From assembly GCF_905171765.1 (NCBI RefSeq), contig NC_053391.1:262215918-262279917 (forward strand): DNA of 64,000 nucleotides. Reading direction: 5' to 3'. Below, piece by piece: positions 43,932 through 54,569 of this stretch. Source of the stretch: Bufo bufo (lineage: Eukaryota; Chordata; Amphibia; Anura; Bufonidae). Within the stretch, counting starts at the first letter, position 1; every line of letters starts with the position of its first letter. Below the pieces are notes generated by a model that made no database searches, was not told where the DNA came from, and worked only from the letters and a program-made list of their open reading frames with translations. A program made the translations under genes and the position numbers.

Positions 43932-45317
43932 TTAATAACTGGTTGAACCTCCTTTGGCAGCAATAACTTCAACCAAACGTTTCCTGTAGTTGCAGATCAG
44001 ACGTGCACAACGGTCAGGAGTAATTCTTGACCATTCCTCTTTACAGAACTTTTTCAGTTCAGCAATATTCTTGGGATGTCTGGTGTGAATCGCTTCCTTA
44101 AAGTCATGCCACAGCATCTCAATCAGGTTGAGGTCAGGACTCTGACTGGGCCACTCAAGAAGGCGTATTTTCTGTTTAAGCCATTCTGTTGTTGATTTAC
44201 TTCTATGCTTTGGGTCGTTGTCCTGTTGCAACACCCATCTTCTGTTGAGCTTCAGCTGGTGGACAGATGGCCTTAAAGAGGACCTTTCACTACTCTACAA
44301 ACTAAAAACTAACTATATCAGTGGGCAGAGCGGCGCCCAGGGGTCCCCCTGCACTTACTAGTATGTCTGGGCGCCTCTCTGTTCGCCCGGTATAGGCTCC
44401 GGTGTCTGCACTCCCTCTGCCTGGCTATGAGCTGTGCGCTGCGATTGGCCAGCGCTGCAGCAAGGGACACGCCTCATACAAGAAATCACTCCAGTACAGC
44501 AGAGGGAGCGCAGACACCGGAGCCTATACCGGGCGAACAGAGCGGCGCCCAGACATACTAGTAAGTGCAGGGGGACCCCTGGGCGCTGCTCTGCCCACTG
44601 ATATAGTTAGTTTTTAGTTTGTAGAGTAGTGAAAGGTCCTCTTTAAGTTCTCCTGCAAAATGTCTTGATAAACTTGGGAATTCATTTTTTCTTTGATGAT
44701 AGCAATCCGTCCAGGCCCTGATGTAGCAAAGCAGCCCCAAACCATGATGCCCCCACCACCATACTTCGCAGTTGGGATGAGGTTTTGATGTTGGTGTGCT
44801 GTGCCTCTTTTTCTCCACACATAGTGTTGTGTGTTTCTTCCAAACAACTCAACTTTGGTTTCATCTGTCCACAGAATATTTTGCCAGTACTGCTGTGGCA
44901 CATCCAGGTGCTCTTGTGCAAACTGTAAACGTGCAGCAATGATTTTTTGGGACAGCAGTGGCTTCCTCTGTGGTATCCTTCCATGAAATCCATTCTTGTT
45001 TAGTGTACTATGTATCGTAGATTTGCTAACAGGGATGTTAGCATATGCCAGAGACTTTTGTACGTCTTTAGCTGACACTCTAGGATTCTTCTTCACCTCA
45101 TTGAGCAGTCTGCGCTGTGCTCTTGCAGTCATCTTTACAGGACGGCCACTCCTAGGGAGAGTAGCAGCAGTGCTGAACTTTCTCCATTTATAGACAATTT
45201 GTCTTACCATGGACTACCAAGGCTTTTGGAGATACTTTTATAACCCTTTCCAGCTTTATGCAAGTCAACAATTTTTAATCGTAGGTCTTCTGACAGCTCT
45301 TTTGTGCAAGGCATCAT
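43932..45317 (-). pseudogene. Tc1-like transposase (broken)
   Basis: It starts at 45317 with [20 protein letters not shown] (helix-turn-helix). After a frameshift near 45210 it continues as [20 protein letters not shown] with the GRPR-like box. The catalytic part has WTDETKVELFG (first Asp), then GGGGIMVWGCFA. The MITE at 44277-44642 interrupts the frame. The last segment (43932-44234) has MLQQDNDPKH (second Asp) and [11 protein letters not shown] (Glu). The DDE residues are all present. The C-terminus RKRLVEVIAAKGGSTSY is typical. It would be inactive because of the insertion and frameshift. Confidence 0.9.
44277..44642. mobile_element. piggyBac-type MITE inside the Tc1 transposase
   Basis: TTAA at 44273-44276 and 44643-44646. 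The ends AGAGGACCTTTCACTACTC and GAGTAGTGAAAGGTCCTCT are perfect inverted repeats, followed by a longer inverted pair (CGGCGCCCAG..., CCGGTATAGGCTCCGG...). 366 bp, no coding. Confidence 0.85.
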
Positions 45318-46081
45318 TCACATCAGGCAATGGTTCTTGTGAAAAGCAAACCAATTACTGGTGTGTGTTTTTTATAGGGCAGGGCAGCCGTAACCAACAC
45401 CTCCAATCTCATCTCATTGATTGGACTCCAGTTGGCTGACACCTCACTCCAATTAGCTCTTGGAGATGTCATTAGTCTAGGGGTTCACATACTTTTTCCA
45501 CCTGCACTGTGAATGTTTACATAGTGTGTTCAATAAAAACATGGTAACATTTAATTCTTTGTGTAGTTTAAGCAGACTGTGAGTGTCTATTGTTGTGACT
45601 TAGATGAAGATCAGATCACATTTTATGACCAATTTGTGCAGAAATCCATATCATTCCAAAGGGTTCACATACTTTTTCTTGCAACTGTATAAGGATTGCT
45701 TTGCATGCTTTTTATCTTTTTCCTTTTCAGTGCAGATTCATCTATAATTGTGTACATACACACTATTATCTATACTACAGTCCTGATCAAAAGTTTAAGA
45801 CCACTTGAAAAATGGCAAAAAATCATATTTAGCATGGCTGGATCTTAACAAGGTTCCAAGTAGAGCTTCAACATGCAACAAGAAGAAATGGGAGTGAGAC
45901 AAAACATTTTTTGAGCATTCAATTTAATGAAAACAACGAATAAACTGAAACAGGCTGTTTTTCAGCTGATCAAAAGTTTAGGACCACACCTCCAAAAAAA
46001 AACTAAACCTCCCCAAAACAGAAATCCAACTTCCAAACATGAACTCAGTAATGAGTAGCTCCGCCGTTATTGTTCCTCACT

Positions 46082-47047
46082 TCAAAAATTTGTTTCGGCA
46101 TGCTTGATGCCAGCGTTTCCGTGAGTGGGAACATTTCTCCAAGTGGTGAAGACGGCCGCACGAAGGCCATCTACTGTCTGGAACTGTTGTCCATTTTTGT
46201 AAACTTCCCTTGCCATCCATCCCCAAAGGTTCTCAATTGGATTTAGATCAGGGGAACACGCAGGATGGGCCAAAAGAGTGATGTTATTCTCCTGGAAGAA
46301 GTCCCTTGTCCTGCGGGCATTGTGTACTGTAGTGTTGTCCTGTTGAAAAACCCAGTCGTTACCACACAGACGAGGGCCCTCAGTCATGAGGAATGCTCTC
46401 TGCAACATCTGGACATAGCCAGCGGCCGTTTGACGCCCCTGCACTTCCTGAAGCTCCATTGTTCCACTGAAGGAAAAAGCACCCCAGACCATTATGGCGC
46501 CCCCTCCACTGTGGCGCGTAGAAAACATCTCAGGTGGGATCTGCTTGTCATGCCAGTAACGTTGGAAACCATCAGGACCATCAAGGTTACATTTTTTTCT
46601 CATCAAAGAATAAAACGTTCTTCCACCTCTGAATGTCCCATGTTTGGTGCTCTCTTGCAAAGTCCAAACGAGCAGTTCTGTGGCGTTCAAAGGAGACAAG
46701 GTCTTTGAAGAAGTTTTTTGTTTTTGAAGCCCTTCAGTTTCAAATTCCATCTGATGGTTATGGGGCTGCAGTCAGCACCAGTAAGGGCCTTAATTTGGGT
46801 TGAGGATCGTCCAGTGTCTTGACGGACAGCCAATTGGATCCTCCGGCTCAGTGGTGATGAATTTTTTTTTGGGTCTTCCACTTGACTTTTTTGTTCCATT
46901 ACCCTCAGGATCATTTAAGAAATTCCAAATGACTGTCTTACTGCGTCCCACCTCAGCAGCGATGGCGCGCTGTGAGAGACCCTGCTTATGCAGTTCTACA
47001 ACCCGACCACGTTCAAAAAGGGAGAGTTTTTTTGCCTTTGCCATCAC
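46082..47047 (-). pseudogene. Second Tc1-like transposase (frameshifted)
   Basis: It starts at 47047 with MMAKAKKLSLFERGRVVELH and GLSQRAIAAEVGRSKTVIWN (helix-turn-helix), then GRPKKK. Frameshifts near 46850 and 46720 follow. The FFDEKK segment with the first Asp lies in another frame near 46610. The segment to 46082 has [37 protein letters not shown] (second Asp) and [12 protein letters not shown] (Glu). Architecture and length match Tc1-like enzymes. It is a different family from the neighbour at 43713. Confidence 0.9.
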
Positions 47048-47262
47048 AACGTGCGACTAACTGACAGAAAATGACAATGAATCCACATCTTTGCACAGAT
47101 TTGGCCTTTTAAAAGGCATATGGTCCTAAAATTTGGATCAGCTGAAAAACAGCCTGTTTCAGTTTATTCGTTATTTTCAATTAATGGAATGCTCAAAAAA
47201 TGTTTTGTCTCACTCTGATTTCTTCTTGTTGCATGTTGAAGCTCTACTTGGAACCATGTTAA

Positions 47263-49724
47263 CCCTTTCATGACCAAGGGTCATTGATGCCCTAGTGTTC
47301 AGGTCAAAATTTACAAATCTGACATGCGTCACTTTATGTGGTAATAGCTTTGGAACACTTTTACTTATCCACGCCATTCTGAGATTGTTTTCTCGTAACA
47401 CATTGTACTTCATGATAGTCATATATTTGAGTCAATATATTTCACCTTTATTTATAAAAAAATCCCAAATTTACCAAAATTCTAAATTTTCCAAATTTCT
47501 CTGCTTCTAAAACAGAAAGTGATACCTAATAAAATATTTATTACTTAACATTCCCCATATGTCTACTTTATGTTGGCATCATTTTGGAAATGTCATTTTA
47601 TTTTTTTTAGGACGTTACAAGGCTTAGAAGTTTAGAAGCAATTCTTACAATTTTTAAGAAAATTTCCAAAACCCACTTTTTAAGGACCAGTTCAGGTCTG
47701 AAGTCACTTTGTGGGGTTTACATAGTGGAAACCCCCATAAATGACCCCATTGTAGAAACTACACCCCTCAAGTTACTCAAAACTGATTTTACAAACTTTG
47801 TTAACCCTTTAGGCGTTCCACAAGAATTAAAGGAAAATGGAGAAGAAATTTCAAAATTTCACTTTTTTGGCAGATTTTCCATTTTCAATTTTTTTTTTCT
47901 TTAACACATTTAGGGTTAACAGCCAAACAAAACTCACTATTTATTACCCTGACTCCGCGGTTTACATAAACACCCCACATGTGGTCGTAAACTGCTGTAC
48001 GGACACACGGCAGGGCGCAGAAGGAAAGGAATGCCATACGGTTTTTGGAAGGCAGATTGTGCTGGATTGGTTTTCTGAACGCCATATGTTTTTTATTTTT
48101 CTGCCAATCATCTTGTGCAGGGGCTCGTTTTTTGCAGAAAGTGTTGAGGTTTTTATTGGTACCATTTTTGGGTACATAGGATTCTTTGATCATTCATTAT
48201 TACACTTTATAGGGCAAGGTGACCCAAAAATTGGCTGTTTTGGAACAGTTTTCATTTATTTATTTTTTACAGCGTTCATCTGAGGAGTTAGGTCATGTGA
48301 TAGTTTTATAGAAAAGATCCTTACGGACGTGGCAATACCTAATATGTATACTTTTTCTTATTTATTTAAGTTTTACACAATAATAGCATTTCTGGAACCA
48401 AAAAAAAGATGTTTTAGTGTCTCTATAGTCTGAGAGCCATAGCTTTTTTATTTTTTGGGCGATTGTCTTAAATAGGGTATCATTTATTGCGGAACGAGGT
48501 GACGGTTTGATTGGTACTATTTTGGGGGTCATAAGCCTTTTTGATCGCTTGCTGTTGCACTTTTTGTGATGTAAGGTGCCAAAAATAGCTTTTTTGGCAC
48601 CGTTTTTTTATTTTATTTTTATGGTGTTTATCGGATGGGGTCTATCATGTGATATATTTATAGAGACGGTTGTTACGGACGCGGTGACACCTAATATGTG
48701 TATTTTATTTTATTTTTTCATTTTTTTATAGGAAAAGGCAATTTCTTTTTTTAATTTACATTTTTATTTATTTTTTTATTTTTCATTTTTATTATTTTCA
48801 CTTTCTTTTTTTATCAAGTCCCTCTTGGATCATGAAGATCCAGTGGGGCTGATGGCTGTACTATACTTTGCAATGCTCTTGCATTGCAAAGTATAATACT
48901 ATTAGATGCCCTGTAATGCCCTGTAGGTGGCAACAGCGGACGCTTTTGCAAAGCGTCCGGTTGCCATGGCAACCATCGGGTGCTGCAATCACAGTGCTGC
49001 AGCCCCGATGGTTGAGAGAGGGAGCTCCCTCCCTCTATTAACCCCATAAATGCAGCATCTATGGGGTTACAGGAGAGTGTCAGCATAGAGCTGACTTTCT
49101 CTGCTGATGGCGGCGGCTCAGTAATGGAGCCGCCGCCATCACACACAGCAGGGGGATCGGGGGGGGTTCGGGGGCAGCGCTGGAAAGGGGGGTGATCGGG
49201 GGGGTATGGCCGCCAATATTGAGGGAGGCTGGGGCAGGAGGGGCGGGTGAGAATGAATGCATGGGGCGGGGAGGGGGCGGACCGCATCAGGGCAGCTGCC
49301 TCTAGATGAGCTGCAGGCGGACACAAGGGGGGGCTTGGAGGGGCACAGATGGGGTGCACAGCCACAGATCGGGGGCACAGATGGGGGGGTATTATGAGGA
49401 CCCTACCTGATTTCATGCTCTGATCTGCAAAGCGCAGATCAGAGCATGAAACCGGCATTTTTTTCACTGCCGCGATCCGATTGGTTAGTCTGCACAGACT
49501 AACCAATCGGATCGATTGTCGGCAAGGGGCCACTCTGATTGGTCCCTTGCCGGCATTACTAGACTGTATGCTGTCCGTGACAGCAGCAGGGCTCGGGCAG
49601 AAGCTTTAATCCAAGCGCTTTGCAGCGCTTGGATTAAAGAGCTGGTTTGACGTTTATATACGTGGTAGCTGCACGGGGTATGTGCAGCTATCACGTATAT
49701 ATACAGATTGCGGTCGGGAAGGGG
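47263..49724. mobile_element. 2.46-kb non-autonomous piggyBac-like element
   Basis: TTAA at 47259-47262 and 49725-49728. Left end CCCTTTCATGACC, right end mirrors to CCCCTTCCCGACC. Subterminal inverted pairs near the right end (ACGTGGTAGCTGCAC/GTGCAGCTATCACGT) are present. The interior is AT-rich (47450-48810) then GC-rich (48900-49560) with no transposase. Its left half is the reverse complement of 57786-58611, showing a second copy of the same family. Confidence 0.75.
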
Positions 49725-49975
49725 TTAAGATCCTACAATGTAAAATATGATTTTTTTGCCATTTTTCAAGTGGTCTTAAACTTTTGATCAGGACTGTATA
49801 TTATACTATACTTTTAAACATCTCTATATACAGTAGTTGTGTACACAATTTTATTAACCACCGGTTTTTAAGAATTTAATATATTTGGATTGTATTTACT
49901 AATAAATTGATTACATTTTAAGTATACAAGGTTTGGTGTGAATCCAGAGAGAGTGCCAATCATTTTTTTTAGAAC

Positions 49976-50922
49976 AAGTTTATTATTTGTTATATTGGCA
50001 GAGTAGAGAAGTATATCAGCTGCACAAGGTCACACACAGAATTGACAGACACATTTAAAAAAACAAAACAGAAACAGTGTTGGCAGATCAGGGAGCCCAC
50101 AGCTATAGGGAGTGCCCTGAACAAAGACAGGGTTCCCCTCCTTCACTGTACTGACCCCAGGTAGTGAGGGAGTACACTATGATACATCATCATCAGCGCC
50201 ACTACCACTCCCATCCTGTGCTCCTCACGGGCTTGCTGCACATGCAGTTTTAGTGAGTGCATTGTGCAGCAATAACTGCATTAATATACCAGTTTCAGTT
50301 AAAGCATTGTATTGAGTCAAGATATCATGCAGTTTTAGTGAATGTGTTATTCTGTAATAAGTACATATTATAGCAGTATCATTCCAAGCACTGTATTGTG
50401 TAAATATACCCACAGTTTTAGTAAACACTTTGTGCTGCAATAACTGCATTTGGAATGCCCTGGGGCAAGAGAACTTTGGACTATAAATATTTGCGGACAT
50501 TTGCTCCTATTGCTACTGTGAAAAGCCATCAACTCGCTACTTTAGTGCAATTGGAAGGGTTAACTTGCACTATGATTTATGCCTTTGTTTACGCTTATAC
50601 TGTTTTATATAGTTGAACTGCATTTTATATGTTTATTGTAATCTATCCTGTTCATTTGCACTGTTCTTGCACTATATCTGCACAGCACTGTGGAAAGGGT
50701 TAATGCACAGCCAGCTAATGCTAAGATTCTTTGGGACTTTCTCTCTATGCACTGAGAACAGTTGCTATAAGTGACTATGCAAAGTTTTGGATGGAAAAAA
50801 CTAATACACTGATCTTTTGACTTGTATTGAAATTCTATAGAAGTCTATAACTATACCAGTCTATGACTGAAATTGCAACATTGCTTCTATTTAAGTTGTT
50901 ATTCTCCATTCCAGCCTACTCA
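49976..50922. other. No recognisable feature
   Basis: Contains a few loose copies of 'gcagttttagtgaatg...ttgtgctgcaataactgcat' (50225-50460, about 80-90 bp apart, at least three). Otherwise unique-looking. Confidence 0.4.
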
Positions 50923-52984
50923 TTAACCCGTAGGATAACAGCGCTGTACATGAACGGCGCTGGGAACAGGCTCACAACTCCCAGCGAAGTACAGCTACGG
51001 CGCTCTGATCGGGCGGGAGCAGGAGCTGCGCCCGCCTGATCAGCTGCAGGGATCCGCTAGTAAATGATAGCCAGACCCCTTCAGTATGGGCCGGCATCGG
51101 TGAAAACACCGATACCGACGCATTAACCCTTGCACTACCGCAGTCAGCGCTGACCGAGGCAAGTGCGGTATCCTGCTGGGTGCGAGGTGTCCATCGGGTC
51201 CCCGCTCTGTTGTGACGGGGACCCAATGGCTTGGACGCCAGCCCTATGCCTTCCTTAGGCATCGTGGCTGCCATCTGTGTGAGCCTGTGAGATCCAGCCC
51301 CCTGGATCTCACAGGCAGGAAGGCTGTAAGTGTATTACACTGGTAATACACTTACATCCAGTGAATTACAATACAGAAGCATTGTAATGCATTGTAAAGG
51401 GGATCATACCCCCAAATGTTGAAGTCCCAGAGTGGAACAAAAAAAGAAAGTTAAAAAATAAGTAATAAAAATAAAGTTTTACAAAAAAAATAAGTTTCAA
51501 ATAAAGAAAAAAAAGCGTCCTTTTCCAAAAATAAAGTTAAATTATTATTTTTTTAAAATAGGAAAAAGAGAAAAGTAGACATATTAGGTTAACTGCATCC
51601 ATATCGACCATCTCTATAAAAATATAACATGATCCACCCAATATGGTGAATGCCATAAAAAAAGAAATAGATAAAAACAGTGCCAAAACAGTCATTTTCT
51701 GGTCACTTTCCCTCACAAAATGTGCAACACCAAGCAATAAAAAAGGCGTATATAGCCCAAAATGGTACCAATCAAACTGTCATCTCATCCCACAAAAAAT
51801 GAGATCCTACCTAAGACAATCAGCCAAAAAATTAAAAAAAACTATGACAAAACATTTTTTTTCACCTTGCCTCACAAAAACTGTAATACCAAGTGATCAA
51901 AAAGTCTTATGTACAGCAAACTGTCATCTCATCCCGCAAAAAATAAGACCCTACCTAAGACAATCGCTAAAAAAAAAATATATATGGCTCCCAGCAAAAG
52001 GCTTTTTACTGTGTAAAACTTAACAAAAATAAAAATGATAGACATATTAGGTATCACTTCGTCTGTAACAACCTGCTCTATAAAAATATTGCATTATATG
52101 TCCCCTCAGGTGAATGCTGTAAAAAATATATATATATATATATATATAAAACTATGCCAAAACAGCCATTTATTTCACCTTGGTTCATAAAAAGTTTAAT
52201 ACCAAGCGATCAAAAAGTCTTATGTACCCCAAAATGGTACCAATCAAACCGTCACCTCATTCCGCAAAAAATGACAATCACATAAATAATAAAAACCAAT
52301 AGCACCCATAAAACTATCCATCAAAATCTGTGCTTCAAAATCTATATGGCGCTCCTTCCGTTCTGAGTCCTGCCATGTGCCCCCACAGCTGTTTACCACC
52401 ACATATGGGCTATTGCTATACTCAGAAAAAAAATGAGTAACAAAATATGAGATGCTTTTTCTCCTGTTACCCCTTGTGAAAATGAAAAATTTGGGGCTTA
52501 AGCAACATTTTATTGGAAGAAACAAAACTTTTCATTTTTACAGCCAAGTGTTTCCAAATTCTGTAAAACGCTAAGGGGGTCAAAGTAGTCAGTACCCACC
52601 TTAATATATTCTTTAACCACCTCCGGACCGCCTAACGCAGGATCGCGTTCCGGAGGTGGCAGCGCTGCGCACAGTCACGCATATACGCGTCATCTCGCGA
52701 GACGCGAGATTTCCTGTGAACGCGCGCACACAGGCGCGCGCGCTCACAGGAACGGAAGGTAAGAGAGTTGATCTCCAGCCTGCCAGCGGCGATCGTTCGC
52801 TGGCAGGCTGGAGATGTGTTTTTTTTAACCCCTAACAGGTATATTAGACGCTGTTTTGATAACAGCGTCTAATATACCTGCTACCTGGTCCTCTGGTGGT
52901 CCCCTTTGTTTGGATCGACCACCAGAGGACACAGGTAGCTCAGTAAAGTAGCACCAAGCACCACTACACTACACTACACCCCCC

Positions 52985-54560
52985 CCCCATCACTTATTAA
53001 CCCCTTATTAGCCCCTGATCACCCCTAATCACCCCTGATCACCCCATATAGACTCCCTGATCACCCCCCTGTCATTGATTACCCCCCTGTCATTGATCAA
53101 CCCCCTGTAAAGCTCCATTCAGACGTCCGCATGATTTTTACGGATCCACTGATAGATGGATCGGATCCGCAAAACGCATCCGGACGTCTGAATGAAGCCT
53201 TACAGGGGCGTGATCAATGACTGTGGTGATCACCCCATATAGACTCCCTGATCACCCCCCTGTCATTGATTACCCCCCTGTCATTGATTACCCCCCTGTA
53301 AAGCTCCATTCAGATGTCCGCATGATTTTTACGGATGCACTGATACATGGATCGGATCCGCAAAACGCATCCGGTCGTCTGAATGAAGCCTTACAGGGGC
53401 ATGATCAATGACTGTGGTGATCACCCCCCTGTCATTGATTACCCCCCTGTAAAGCTCCATTCAGATGTCCGCATGATTTTTACGGATGCACTGATAGATG
53501 GATCGGATCCGCAAAACGCATCCGGACGTCTGAATGAAGCCTTACAGGGGCATGATCAATGACTGTGGTGATCACCCCATATAGACTCCCTGATCACCCC
53601 CCTGTCATTGATTACCCCCCTGTCATTGATTACCCCCCTGTAAAGCTCCATTCAGATGTCCGCATGATTTTTACGGATGCACTGATAGATGGATCGGATC
53701 CGCAAAACGCATCCGGACGTCTGAATAAAGCCTTACAGGGGCATGATCAATGACTGTGGTGATCACCCCATATAGACTCCCTGATCACCCCCCTGTAAAG
53801 CTCCATTCAGATGTCCGCATGATTTTTACGGATGCACTGATACATGGATCGGATCCGCAAAACGCATCCGGTCGTCTGAATGAAGCCTTACAGGGGCATG
53901 ATCAATGACTGTGGTGATCACCCCCCTGTCATTGATTACCCCCCTGTAAAGCTCCATTCAGATGTCCGCATGATTTTTACGGATGCACTGATAGATGGAT
54001 CCGATCCGCAAAACGCATCCGGACGTCTGAATGAAGCCTTACAGGGGCATGATCAATGACTGTGGTGATCACCCCATATAGACTCCCTGATCACCCCCCT
54101 GTCATTGATCACCCCCCTGTCATTGATTACCCCCCTGTAAAGCTCCATTCAGATGTCCGCATGATTTTTACGGATGCACTGATAGATGGATCCGATCCGC
54201 AAAACGCATCCGGACGTCTGAATGAAGCCTTACAGGGGCATGATCAATGACTGTGGTGATCACCCCATATAGACTCCCTGATCACCCCCCTGTCATTGAT
54301 CACCCCCCTGTCATTGATTACCCCCCTGTAAAGCTCCATTCAGATGTCCGCATGATTTTTACGGATGCACTGATAGATGGATCGGATCCGCAAAACGCAT
54401 CCGGACGTCTGAATGAAGCCTTACACGGGCGTGATCAATGACTGTGGTTATCACCCCATATAGACTCCCTGATCACCCCCCTGTCATTGATCACCCCCCT
54501 GTCATTGATCACCCCCCTGTCATTTATCACCCCCCTGTCATTTAGCACCCCTCTGTAAGG
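52985..54560. repeat. Tandem array of hairpin units (191 and about 151 bp)
   Basis: Units hold 'ctgtaaagctccattcagatgtccg', a Sau3A-like centre and a mirrored 'ggacgtctgaatgaagccttacag', then a spacer of 'cccctgtcattgat' repeats. The spacing is 191 bp where the longer spacer is kept (54056 to 54247) and shorter where it is not. Each unit can form a stem of about 25 bp. About eight units. Several identical 64-codon frames are by-products. Confidence 0.9.
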
Positions 54561-54569
54561 CTCCATTCA

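Larger units (their letters stand above)
43713..45687 (-). mobile_element. Tc1-like transposon (interrupted by a MITE)
   Basis: TA flanks both ends. The ends CAGTTGCAAGAAAAAGTATG and its mirror are inverted repeats, and the match extends over about 200 bp. Without the MITE it is about 1.6 kb, the usual Tc1 length. Confidence 0.9.
45778..49796 (-). mobile_element. Second Tc1-like transposon (interrupted by a 2.5-kb TTAA element)
   Basis: TA flanks the ends. CAGTCCTGATCAAAAGTTTA and its mirror form the termini, with a second internal copy (GATCAAAAGTTTAGGACC near 45970). The inverted ends are over 200 bp long. Without the nested element it is about 1.55 kb. Confidence 0.9.
42979..49975 (+). 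mobile_element. Third fold-back hammerhead element, split by two Tc1 transposons
   Basis: It begins with a palindrome (42979-43032 mirrored by 43091-43145) around a hammerhead-like motif, then about 570 bp non-coding. After the Tc1 elements are removed it resumes at 45690-45775 and 49799-49975. The tail has TAATAAAT near 49907 and GAGAGAGTGCCAATCATT followed by T8. Reassembled length is about 1 kb. The tail matches those at 8892 and 32338. No coding was seen. Confidence 0.65.

Noticed and set aside
49976..50922. Internal part of an LTR element (TATAAATA near 50484)
   Set aside because: No second LTR, primer-binding site or coding sequence was found.
53217..54441. Four nearly identical 64-codon frames
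   Set aside because: They are copies of one frame in a hairpin array, with no coding signature.
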